A stretch of DNA of 6,117 bases from an uncultured Gammaproteobacteria bacterium (GCA_938004235.1 CALKWL010000304.1:1-6117); one strand, 5' to 3'. Counted from the first letter of the stretch, positions 1-6,039 are shown. The notes: a model not told the origin generated them from the letters alone. Numbers and translations are program-made.

Positions 1-43
1 TTGACTGACGTGACTGGAGTTCAGACGTGTGCTCTTCCGATCT
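1..43. other. Unremoved Illumina sequencing adapter (non-genomic)
   Basis: Bases 10-43 match, base for base, the 34-nt Illumina TruSeq/multiplexing read-2 adapter that ends in GCTCTTCCGATCT. Read on the minus strand, bases 9 to 1 follow the adapter as GTCAGTCAA. This fits an 8-nt sample index (GTCAGTCA) followed by the first A of the P7 primer region, although the index identity is inferred. The open reading frames that start in this stretch (plus-strand peptides beginning MCSSDLS or MLFRS) are the familiar translation products of adapter sequence. The biological contig therefore begins at about base 44, and the histidine kinase that runs into it is cut artificially. Confidence 0.96.
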
Positions 44-769
44 CAGCATGACGGTGCGCGCCTGTTCATGCTGCTGGATATTACGCATCATCTGCTCCAG
101 CGTGCGTGCGAGGGTGCAAACCTCAAATACGTCGGTCGGCTTGACCGGAAGCGCCGTCGCCTCGCCTTGGCTCCAGGTCTGTGCAGCGTGCGTGATGCCT
201 TCCAGCGGTTTGACCAGACGGCGGGTGAGCAGCAGCGCCAGCAACCCGGCCAGCAGGGAGGAACCCAGCAAAATCAAGCCCAGCGCCCACAACCTTGCAT
301 TGAACAGGCGCGGCGCGGCAAAGCTCAGGGCAAAGGCCTGCCCATTCACCCACAGACAGACCTCCAGGCGTTGTCCGGCATCCAGTTTGACCACGCGCGG
401 CCAAGCCTGATCCCCTCGTTGATCTGCCAGGCGTTGCGCCAAAGCGCGCTGCAATGCGGCGGGATAAGACGCCCACGGCGCATCCCAAGCGGGAAGATCG
501 GCACACTCCGTCACCAGGGTCAGCCCATGCCGCGTGCGCAACTCCGTCACAAAATCCGCGCGCGTGCCTTGCGGCAACTCCAGCCAGGTCTGCGCGGCCA
601 GCACCAGCAAGCCCGCCTTGTCCTGGGCGGATTGCTGGGTCAGCGGCCACAGCACCAAGGCCAGAACCAAAACCAGGGCAAAAGCAATTTGCGCGGCCAG
701 CGTCCAGAACAAGCCCCAGGACAGATGTTGAAACAGCGGACGCGAGCGGCATGACGAGGGCGCGTTCAT
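44..769 (-). CDS. EnvZ-like sensor histidine kinase, 3' part missing
   Basis: This is the sensor partner of the adjacent OmpR-type regulator. The first 242 residues are present. They comprise a short cytoplasmic N-terminus, a first membrane helix at about residues 20-42, a periplasmic sensor region at about 43-157, a second membrane helix at about 158-181 (LWALGLILLGSSLLAGLLAL), and a HAMP linker at about 182-237 (begins TRRLVKPLEGI, ends near TLEQMMRNI). The sequence then reads EQARTVML and runs into adapter. In EnvZ-type kinases this is immediately before the AGVSHDLRTPL phospho-acceptor box, so the DHp and ATPase domains are lost to the contig end, not to mutation. The ATG overlaps the regulator's TGA as ATGA, indicating translational coupling. 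The periplasmic part has two cysteines (C89, C138). The adapter frame stays open to base 1, so no stop is seen. The signal sensed cannot be told from sequence. Confidence 0.88.
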
Positions 770-1500
770 GGCCCCGCGCGCCCCTCGGGCATAAACACAT
801 AACCCTCGCCGCGAATCGTCAAGAGATAGCGCGGCTGCGCCGGGTCAGGTTCAATTTTGCGTCGCAGCCGAGTGACGCGCACATCCATGCTGCGGTCAAA
901 TGGCGAATGATCCAGGCCGCGCACCATGTCCAGCAAATATTCACGCGACAACAAGCGGCGCGGATGCTGCATGAAGACCTTTAAAAGCTGGAACTCGCCC
1001 TCGGTCAAGGTGAGATCCGCGCCATCCAATACGAGGCGATGCACATCCAAATCCATACGAAACCCGGCATGTTCAAGCATGTTTGGTACAGATTGCGCCT
1101 TAACACCCTCTGCCAGCACCGGCGCCGCCTCCGCAACCACCGCTCGACGCAAGACTGCACGAATGCGCGCCAATAACTCTCGCGGATTGAACGGCTTGGG
1201 CAAATAGTCATCCGCTCCCACCTCCAGACCGATAATGCGATCCAGATCCTCGCCGCGCGCTGAAAGCATGAGGATTGGCGTCGTGCCGCTCGCTCGCAGA
1301 CGGCGCGCAATCGACAAGCCGTCCTCGCCCGGCAGCATTAAATCCAGCAGAAAGACATCCGGCCGAGCACCCTCCAAGAGTGCCTGATCCAGCGCCAAGC
1401 CATCGGCAATGCCACGCACTGCAAACCCCTGCTCGCCCAGGTAGCGCAACAGCAGCTCGCGCAACGCCTCATCATCGTCAATCACCCAAATACTCGGCAC
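766..1500 (-). CDS. OmpR-family response regulator (receiver + winged helix)
   Basis: This 244-residue DNA-binding response regulator has the normal length for the OmpR family. The N-terminal receiver (about 1-118) has the acidic pocket D8-D10, the phospho-acceptor D53 in LLDLMLPGEDGL, the switch residue S80 and the conserved K102 in PKPF. After a linker of about 25 residues, the C-terminal winged helix (about 146-237) has LTLTEGEFQLLKVF, HPRRLLSREYLL and the recognition helix RSMDVRVTRLRRKIE, ending in RGEGYVFMP. These blocks resemble OmpR more than PhoB, but close relatives such as RstA cannot be excluded, so no symbol is given. The start is GTG, supported by GAGGGGG seven bases upstream. 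It is the first gene of a two-gene operon with the kinase. The tandem decamers at 1577-1606 upstream suggest autoregulation and control of the divergent operon. Confidence 0.95.
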   Translation of the reverse strand: MPSIWVIDDDEALRELLLRYLGEQGFAVRGIADGLALDQALLEGARPDVFLLDLMLPGEDGLSIARRLRASGTTPILMLSARGEDLDRIIGLEVGADDYLPKPFNPRELLARIRAVLRRAVVAEAAPVLAEGVKAQSVPNMLEHAGFRMDLDVHRLVLDGADLTLTEGEFQLLKVFMQHPRRLLSREYLLDMVRGLDHSPFDRSMDVRVTRLRRKIEPDPAQPRYLLTIRGEGYVFMPEGRAGP

Positions 1501-1507
1501 CGTCGAA

Positions 1508-1514
1508 CCCCCTC
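1508..1514 (-). promoter_or_regulatory. Ribosome binding site fixing the GTG start of the response regulator
   Basis: Read on the minus strand this is GAGGGGG, seven bases before the GTG at 1500-1498. The nearby upstream ATG (within GCATGAGG) is in another frame, so GTG is the best start and gives the canonical receiver N-terminus MPSIWVIDDDE. Confidence 0.7.
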
Positions 1515-1537
1515 ATGCGTGAGTCAGTGAGCTTTAC

Positions 1538-1556
1538 GCGCTGACTATAGCAGCGC
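1538..1556. promoter_or_regulatory. Inverted repeat containing a candidate -10 of the regulator promoter
   Basis: GCGCTG (1538-1543) and CAGCGC (1551-1556) form perfect 6-bp arms around ACTATAG. On the minus strand the centre reads TATAGT (1549-1544), five of six matches to a sigma70 -10 box. It lies about 44 bp before the GTG start of the response regulator, a suitable leader length. No convincing -35 is found at 16-18 bp spacing, so the promoter would be weak or activator-dependent. The dyad could be an operator or chance. Confidence 0.3.
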
Positions 1557-1576
1557 TGCCGTCGCACTTGCGTGGT

Positions 1577-1606
1577 CTGTTACACACTGTTACACACGGT
1601 TGCACA
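1577..1606 (+). promoter_or_regulatory. Three tandem 10-bp repeats, probable OmpR-family binding site
   Basis: The run consists of CTGTTACACA, CTGTTACACA and CGGTTGCACA, head to tail with exact 10-bp period. The first two are identical and the third differs at two positions. OmpR-family regulators bind as head-to-tail dimers to direct half-sites spaced by one helical turn, and GTTACA-type half-sites are known for OmpR and RstA. The published RstA box TACATNTNGTTACA matches here apart from two defined bases. The array lies in the middle of the divergent region, 76 bp from the regulator start and 75 bp from the first plus-strand gene, so it could control both. The link to this regulator is inference. 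Confidence 0.65.
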
Positions 1607-1681
1607 GGCGCAATACCCGCGCAAGGTGCCTCCACCAAAATGCGCACCAAGCCCACAGACAACAAAACCAAGAACGCCGCC

Positions 1682-2041
1682 ATGAAGCACCTGCATTTTT
1701 TGCTCCTGACCCTTGCCAGCTCGCCCGCCTTTAGCGGCGAGTTACGCATTGATCCGGCACGCTTGCAGGATCAGGTGCAACAACGCAGCGAACAGGCTGC
1801 ACAACAAGGCGGTGCCCCCAGCGCCCCGGCTGCATGGCTGACCGAGCCGACAGCATCCCCTCAGGAGTATGGCCATGGCGGAATGGGGCAAGGTACAGGA
1901 GCCGGGCAGGGCTATGGCCGGGGTTACGAGAACCGCTACGGTCAGCGCACCGCCCCAGCGGGAACGGGGTCAGACGCACCGATCAGCGGCACAGGACAAG
2001 GTGCGAGTCACGGCATGGGCGGCGGTCGTGGCCGACACTAG
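1682..2041 (+). CDS. Small exported Gln/Gly-rich protein, function unknown
   Basis: I do not recognise a named family. The 119-residue product has a Sec signal peptide (MKHLHFLLLTLASSPAFS, likely cleaved after residue 18), a Gln-rich segment (residues 28-41, LQDQVQQRSEQAAQ), and a long Gly-rich tail (about 63-119) with repeated GQG, GYG and GHGG and ending GGGRGRH. The Gln-rich segment is closely matched in the next gene, so the two are probably paralogues. It is the first gene of the plus-strand operon, 36 bp ahead of its paralogue. The start is uncertain: this ATG gives a standard signal peptide but has a poor ribosome site, while an in-frame ATG at 1640 has AAGGTG eleven bases upstream and would add 14 residues. 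Its low complexity makes database assignment difficult. A mature secreted or periplasmic protein is inferred. Confidence 0.7.
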   Translation: MKHLHFLLLTLASSPAFSGELRIDPARLQDQVQQRSEQAAQQGGAPSAPAAWLTEPTASPQEYGHGGMGQGTGAGQGYGRGYENRYGQRTAPAGTGSDAPISGTGQGASHGMGGGRGRH

Positions 2042-2065
2042 TTTTATTTCACATCATCAACCCAC

Positions 2066-2071
2066 GAGGAG
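2066..2071 (+). promoter_or_regulatory. Strong ribosome binding site of the second small exported protein
   Basis: GAGGAG stands six bases before the ATG at 2078. It lies in the block CACGAGGA, which recurs in front of the second DUF2202 gene (3245-3252). Confidence 0.7.
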
Positions 2072-2077
2072 ATTCTC

Positions 2078-2404
2078 ATGAACAACAAAAACACCCTTCG
2101 CAACATGCTAACCCTTGCTCTGATTGCCCTTGGCGGCGCAAGTCTGGCGCACGCCGAAGAGCCTGTGCTCAATAATCAAACCCAGTTGCAGCAGCAGATT
2201 CAGCAGCGCACGCACCAGGCGGCACAAAACCCGAGTGCCAACGAGCGCCAGATGGAGCAGCAAGCCCAACGCCAGGCTGAGTTGCAGGCGACACGCCAAG
2301 CCGAAAACCAGGCGCAACGCCAAGGCAATAGCCAGAGCAGCGGCCAGGGCAAGGGGCATGGCGGCGGTTCGGGTCAGGGTCGCGGCGGCGCACAGGCACA
2401 GTAA
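2078..2404 (+). CDS. Small exported Gln-rich protein, paralogue of the preceding gene
   Basis: This 108-residue protein has no family that I recognise. It has a clear Sec signal peptide with an AHA cleavage site after residue 26, then an acidic start EEPV, a Gln-rich and probably helical segment (about 34-83) with the motif LQQQIQQRTHQAAQ (37-50) and repeats of the type RQAE-LQA-RQAE-NQAQRQ, and a Gly-rich tail (about 89-108) ending GRGGAQAQ. Ten of 14 residues of the 37-50 motif are identical to residues 28-41 of the preceding protein, and both share the plan signal peptide, Gln-rich helix, Gly-rich tail. The start is well supported by GAGGAG. It stands 36 bp from each neighbour and is probably co-transcribed with the ferritin-like genes. 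A role as a secreted binding, scaffold or chaperone-like protein is speculation. Confidence 0.82.
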   Translation: MNNKNTLRNMLTLALIALGGASLAHAEEPVLNNQTQLQQQIQQRTHQAAQNPSANERQMEQQAQRQAELQATRQAENQAQRQGNSQSSGQGKGHGGGSGQGRGGAQAQ

Positions 2405-2440
2405 TCGACACACCCAAATCAACACCAAGGACATTGAAGC

Positions 2441-3223
2441 ATGAAAACCACCCCCACCCTGAAAATCAGCCTGCTGGCCGCAAGTCTGGCCATGCTTACC
2501 GCCTGCGGCGGCGGAACTGACACCAGCCTTCCTGTCAGCCTCCCGCAGCCGACACCCGCTCCCGCGCCTGCGCCGTCTCCCACTCCTGCGCCCCAATCCT
2601 GCCCCAGCAGCGTAACCCCGCTGAATCAGGCCGAGGTCGATGAGGCTCTGTTCATGCGCGAAGAAGAAAAGCTGGCGCGGGATGTATACCTCGATCTGGC
2701 GGCACACTGGCAGGCGCAGGCCGGAGCTGTGCCAGTCGTCAACATCATGAAAAATATCGCCGCGTCAGAGCAGACGCACATGGACAACATGAAAGACGTG
2801 CTGACGTGCTACGGCCTGCCCGACCCGGTGGACGCGGCAGAAACGCATGGCGTATTCATCAACCACGAACTGGCCGGGCTTTATATCAACCTGATGAACC
2901 AGGGCAAGACCAGCCAGCTTGAAGCGCTCAAGGTCGGCGCGCTGATTGAAGAGGTGGACATCGAAGACCTGCAAATCTCCATCGAGATCAGTCAGCAGAC
3001 ATACACCGACCAGGTGTACGACGCGCTGATGTGCGGCTCGCGCAACCACATGCGCTCATTTGCCGGTGAAATCATCAAAACTACCGGCAGCTACAAGGCG
3101 CAGCTTCTGCCGCAAGCCACGGTCGATGCCATTGTCAGCAGCCCGAATGAAACCTGTGGCGGCAGCAGCTCCAGCGGTGACAGCAGCTCCGGCGGCAACG
3201 GCAAACAAAACGGCAAGCCCTGA
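2441..3223 (+). CDS. Ferritin-like DUF2202 lipoprotein
   Basis: The 260-residue product is an envelope lipoprotein with a DUF2202 (ferritin-like) domain. The signal peptide ends in the lipobox LTAC with lipidated C22. A Pro/Ala-rich spacer (about 31-52) then leads to the domain (about 60-235). Conserved blocks are FMREEEKLARDVY (71-83), NIAASEQTHMD (105-115), GALIEEVDIEDL (166-177) and MCGSRNHMRSF (197-207). Likely metal ligands of the four-helix bundle are E74-E76, E110 and H113 in an ExxH motif, E170/E171 and H203. This assignment is made by analogy with ferritin-like proteins and is not proven. The tail is Ser/Gly-rich. Cysteines C54, C123, C198 and C239 could form disulfides outside the cytoplasm. 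AAGGA lies nine bases before the ATG. Gly follows the lipidated Cys, so outer-membrane sorting is expected. The substrate and any ferroxidase activity are unknown. Confidence 0.9.
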   Translation: MKTTPTLKISLLAASLAMLTACGGGTDTSLPVSLPQPTPAPAPAPSPTPAPQSCPSSVTPLNQAEVDEALFMREEEKLARDVYLDLAAHWQAQAGAVPVVNIMKNIAASEQTHMDNMKDVLTCYGLPDPVDAAETHGVFINHELAGLYINLMNQGKTSQLEALKVGALIEEVDIEDLQISIEISQQTYTDQVYDALMCGSRNHMRSFAGEIIKTTGSYKAQLLPQATVDAIVSSPNETCGGSSSSGDSSSGGNGKQNGKP

Positions 3224-3246
3224 TTTTTATTCACCCAACCAAGCAC

Positions 3247-3252
3247 GAGGAA
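3247..3252 (+). promoter_or_regulatory. Ribosome binding site fixing the start of the second DUF2202 gene
   Basis: GAGGAA lies eight bases before the ATG at 3261. This selects the Met that begins the signal peptide, although the same frame is open from further upstream inside the preceding gene. It is part of GAGGAATCCTC, a near-perfect short palindrome. Confidence 0.7.
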
Positions 3253-3260
3253 TCCTCACC

Positions 3261-3926
3261 ATGAAAAAGTCCATGCTCGCACTCGCCACCAGCCTCCTCA
3301 TCGGCCTCACCGTCGCCGCGCCCAGTCTGGCGGCGGGCGGCAACGGCGGCCAGATTCAACGCATCCAGACGCCAACCCTGAATGCACAAGACAGCGCCGA
3401 GCTGACCTACATGCGTGAAGAAGAAAAGCTCGCACGCGATGTCTACCTTACGCTCTCCGACTATTGGTATGCCCGCAGCGGCAATCTGCCGGTCGTCACC
3501 GTGATGCAAAACATTGCTCAAGCCGAGCAAAAGCACATGGATCAAGTCGAGGCCAAGCTGGAGCAATACGGCCAACCTGATCCCGTGGCTGATGAAAACC
3601 AGCTCGGTGGGTTCGTGAACCCTACCCTGGCGAGCCTCTACACTGACCTGCTGACGCGCGGTCAAAAAAGCCCACTGGATGCCCTGCTGGTTGGCGGCCT
3701 GATTGAAGAAGTGGATATTCAAGACTTGAAAGAGGCCATCCAACAAACCCAGCTTGCCGATCTGGATCGCGTGTATGAGAGCCTGATGTGCGGCTCACGC
3801 AACCATCTGCGCGCCTTTGCCTCGCAAGTCGCAGTCACCCAAGGCAGCTATGTTGCCCAACTGCTGCCACAAGCCGAAGTCAACGCCATCATCACCAGCC
3901 CACACGAGCGTTGCGGCGGTCGCTGA
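3261..3926 (+). CDS. Exported ferritin-like DUF2202 protein, paralogue of the preceding gene
   Basis: The 221-residue protein has a cleavable Sec signal peptide (MKKSMLALATSLLIGLTVAA..., cleavage near PSLA-A, residue 24) and no lipobox, so it should be soluble in the periplasm or secreted. The DUF2202 domain spans about residues 40-215. Its blocks YMREEEKLARDVY (50-62), NIAQAEQKHMD (84-94), GGLIEEVDIQDL (145-156) and MCGSRNHLRAF (176-186) match the upstream lipoprotein almost residue for residue, as do PVV near residue 78, QLLPQA near 200 and the terminal SPHERCGG. All putative metal ligands (E53-E55, E89, H92, E149/E150, H182) are kept. Only two cysteines remain (C177, C218), both shared with the paralogue. 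The gene lies 37 bp downstream of it and is last in the operon, followed by a strong terminator. A tandem duplication followed by a change of anchoring is inferred. Confidence 0.92.
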   Translation: MKKSMLALATSLLIGLTVAAPSLAAGGNGGQIQRIQTPTLNAQDSAELTYMREEEKLARDVYLTLSDYWYARSGNLPVVTVMQNIAQAEQKHMDQVEAKLEQYGQPDPVADENQLGGFVNPTLASLYTDLLTRGQKSPLDALLVGGLIEEVDIQDLKEAIQQTQLADLDRVYESLMCGSRNHLRAFASQVAVTQGSYVAQLLPQAEVNAIITSPHERCGGR

Positions 3927-3961
3927 GTGCGCTGATTGTCTGGTCTGAATTTTCGCCACAA

Positions 3962-3989
3962 AAAAGCCCGGTCACATGACCGGGCTTTT
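3962..3989. terminator. Bidirectional intrinsic terminator between convergent genes
   Basis: The arms AAAAGCCCGGTCA (3962-3974) and TGACCGGGCTTTT (3977-3989) are perfectly complementary. In practice they form a 12-bp stem with a 4-base loop ACAT. The GC-rich stem is flanked by A's on the left and T's on the right, so it ends in a U-tract when read in either direction. It lies 35 bp past the stop of the second DUF2202 gene and 38 bp past the stop of the convergent cpdB-like gene, so it should serve both units. The rest of the 3927-4027 gap holds nothing recognisable. Confidence 0.93.
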
Positions 3990-4027
3990 CGTTCCCCCGA
4001 GACCAAAGTCCCGGGTAAGGTGAGATG

Positions 4028-6034
4028 TTACATATCCAGCATCAGGCGATAGATGGACGCGGATTTATCCGCCTTGTCCGAGTCCTTGCTGATGTTGGTA
4101 ATGCCGTCGTCCTTGGCCAGTTGCAGGCTGTCATAGCCCGACTGGAACAGCACCTTGCCCGCCGTGGCCTTCTTCACGAAGCTCCAGTTGCGGTTGGAGG
4201 CGTTGTTCTGGCGGGTGAGCTGCTGCTTGGCCTTGATGTAGTTGACGATGATGTCGCGGTTGGTGTCCGGGTCTTCGTAAACGATCTGGCTGCCGTTAAG
4301 GCCGGCGAAACTGCCGCCGCCGCTGGCGCGGTAGTTGTTGGTGACTACGATCACGTCCTGTGCCGCGTCCAGAACCACTCCGTTGATGTTCAGATTAACG
4401 ATACGGCTGCCTTTCGGCTGGGTCACGTCGATCTGATAAGTCAGGCCGCTGCCCTGGATCACATCAAAGTTGTAGGACGGGAAGCTTGCGTTAATCAGCT
4501 CCTGATCGTCGGCCTTGGTCGGATCAATCTGGTTGAAGTATTCAGCGGACTTCTCCAGCCATGCCTTCACATCCGCGCCCTTGATCTTCACCGCTTGCAG
4601 GGTGTTGGGGTAGAGGTAGATGTCGGCCACGTTCTTGATGGCGATGCCGCCGGCGGCCACGTCGGTGTAACCGGTGTTGTTGAAGTTCATCTTGAACGGT
4701 GCAGCCGCTGAAATGAGCGGCAAACCGGCGTATTGCGGCAGGCTCTTGGCGATCACGTCCTTCATGTGGGCGATTTGCGCGTCGTTGATAAGCTGCACCA
4801 CGCTCGGCGAGCCGACCTGGGTGAACTGGCTGGCGATGCGGTAGTCCGTTGTGCCGACCGGGGTTTGCACGTACTGGATGGTCGCTTCGTGCTCGGTTTT
4901 GACCAGCTTGGCGATTTCCGGATCAACCGCGCTGTAAACCTTGGCGCCGCTGGCATCGGTGGTCGTGATCGGCTTGAGCTCGGAGCTGGAAGCCACGCGC
5001 TTCCACTGCTTGCCGTCCCACTCCAGGCTCAACTTGATCAGGCCGACGTTGTTGCCCCAGAAGCCGCCCATGACGGACTGCACGCCCTTGATCGTGCCCT
5101 TGACGTTATCCACGCCGTCGATCTTGGCGTAGGCGGTTCCGTTGGGGAAATAGCTGTGCGAATGCCCCATGAACATGGCGTCGATGCCCGGCACGTCGGC
5201 AACGTAGTAGGCGGCGTTTTCCATGCTGGCGCTGTAGGCGCGGTTGTCGATGCCGCCGTGCACCATGGCGACGACGATGTCCGCGCCCTTGCTGCGCATT
5301 TCGGGAACATATTTCTCGGCGGATTCCTTCACGCCTTCGACATAGACCTTGCCGTCGAGCCACTTCTTGTCCCACATCACGATGGGCGGCGGGGTGAAGC
5401 CGATCACGCCGACCTTGATCTTCTGGCCGCTGAAGCTGCGCTCAAGAATGACGTAGGGGGTGTACAGCGGCTTTTTGTCGGCGGTTTTGTAGACGTTGGC
5501 GCTGATCAGCGGGAAGTCCGGGCCCTTGCAGGCGGCGTATTTCGCGTCCCAGTTGCCGTTGTGGGTGATCTGGCTGAGGTAGTCGAGGCCATAGTTGAAC
5601 TCGTGGTTGCCCACGGCCATGACGTCATATTTCAGGTAGTTCATCGCCTTGAACTGGGCGTGGGTCTCTTCGCACTTCACCGGGTTGACCGTGGCCTGGT
5701 AGTCGCCCAGCGCCGTGCCCTGAAGGGTGTCGCCGTTATCCAGCAACACGGTGTTGGGGTTGTCCTTGCGAATTTGCGCGATCACGGTCGCGGCGCGCTC
5801 AAGACCGATGGTCTTGTCTTCGGCGGTTTTGAAATAGTCGTAGCTGAGGATGTTGGTGTGCAGGTCGGTGGTTTCCGCCAGGGCGATGGAAACCTTGGTT
5901 CCGACGGAGGGGGTTACAGGAGCTGCGGGCAGGATGACAGCGTCGTCACCGCCGCAACCGTAAAGCAGGACACCGGCTGAAAATATCAGCCCGAGAGCAA
6001 GCGGCGCACGCGCCTTGGAGAACAAAATGGACAT
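4028..6034 (-). CDS. cpdB: 2',3'-cyclic-nucleotide 2'-phosphodiesterase/3'-nucleotidase, CpdB-like lipoprotein
   Basis: The 668-residue enzyme hydrolyses 2',3'-cyclic nucleotides and 3'-nucleotides in the cell envelope to release phosphate and nucleosides. E. coli CpdB has 647 residues. The N-terminal metallophosphatase domain carries the di-metal motifs TTDLH (D57, H59), DNGD (D102), GNHEFNYG (N143, H144), MVHGG (H259) and GHSH (H291, H293). The C-terminal 5'-nucleotidase domain (about 390-620) has DLYLYPNT-like IYLYPNT, SYNFDVIQG and NNYRASGGG, which hold the nucleotide base, and the CpdB-type end ASIYRLMLDM. The start at 6034 is chosen because GGAG stands five bases before it. An upstream Met at 6100 would add 22 residues ahead of the signal peptide. 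The signal ends LLYGC (C27), so lipidation is likely. E. coli CpdB has an ordinary cleaved signal instead. Tyr at -2 of the lipobox is unusual. It is convergent with the DUF2202 operon and probably unrelated in regulation. Confidence 0.95.
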   Translation of the reverse strand: MSILFSKARAPLALGLIFSAGVLLYGCGGDDAVILPAAPVTPSVGTKVSIALAETTDLHTNILSYDYFKTAEDKTIGLERAATVIAQIRKDNPNTVLLDNGDTLQGTALGDYQATVNPVKCEETHAQFKAMNYLKYDVMAVGNHEFNYGLDYLSQITHNGNWDAKYAACKGPDFPLISANVYKTADKKPLYTPYVILERSFSGQKIKVGVIGFTPPPIVMWDKKWLDGKVYVEGVKESAEKYVPEMRSKGADIVVAMVHGGIDNRAYSASMENAAYYVADVPGIDAMFMGHSHSYFPNGTAYAKIDGVDNVKGTIKGVQSVMGGFWGNNVGLIKLSLEWDGKQWKRVASSSELKPITTTDASGAKVYSAVDPEIAKLVKTEHEATIQYVQTPVGTTDYRIASQFTQVGSPSVVQLINDAQIAHMKDVIAKSLPQYAGLPLISAAAPFKMNFNNTGYTDVAAGGIAIKNVADIYLYPNTLQAVKIKGADVKAWLEKSAEYFNQIDPTKADDQELINASFPSYNFDVIQGSGLTYQIDVTQPKGSRIVNLNINGVVLDAAQDVIVVTNNYRASGGGSFAGLNGSQIVYEDPDTNRDIIVNYIKAKQQLTRQNNASNRNWSFVKKATAGKVLFQSGYDSLQLAKDDGITNISKDSDKADKSASIYRLMLDM

Positions 6035-6039
6035 AGCGA

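Noticed and set aside
29..754. 241-residue plus-strand frame beginning MLFRS
   Set aside because: It starts inside the adapter and is antisense to the histidine kinase. The Gln/Arg-rich translation has no signs of a real protein.
123..800. 225-residue minus-strand frame overlapping the kinase
   Set aside because: It is a shifted frame of the kinase gene, Ala/Gly/Arg-rich with no domain. The real frame starts at 769 with the ATGA overlap and shows membrane helices and a HAMP linker.
1577..1606. Tandem repeats as a CRISPR array or plasmid iterons
   Set aside because: There are only three 10-bp units without spacers, and no cas genes or replication initiator nearby. Regulator half-sites explain them better.
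2108..2707. 199-residue minus-strand frame with a hydrophobic Leu/Ala-rich middle
   Set aside because: It is antisense to the Gln-rich gene. Gln and Arg/Ala codons read backwards give Leu- and Ala-rich stretches that only imitate membrane helices.
3060..3260. N-terminal extension of the second DUF2202 protein from an ATG inside the preceding gene
   Set aside because: The extension is an out-of-frame translation of the upstream DUF2202 gene. The Met at 3261 has its own ribosome site and begins a clean signal peptide.
4733..5980. Long 415-residue open frame on the plus strand
   Set aside because: It lies fully antisense to the cpdB-like gene, whose catalytic motifs are all intact. The product is low-complexity (Val/Gly/His/Asp-rich), as expected for the antisense shadow of a GC-rich gene.
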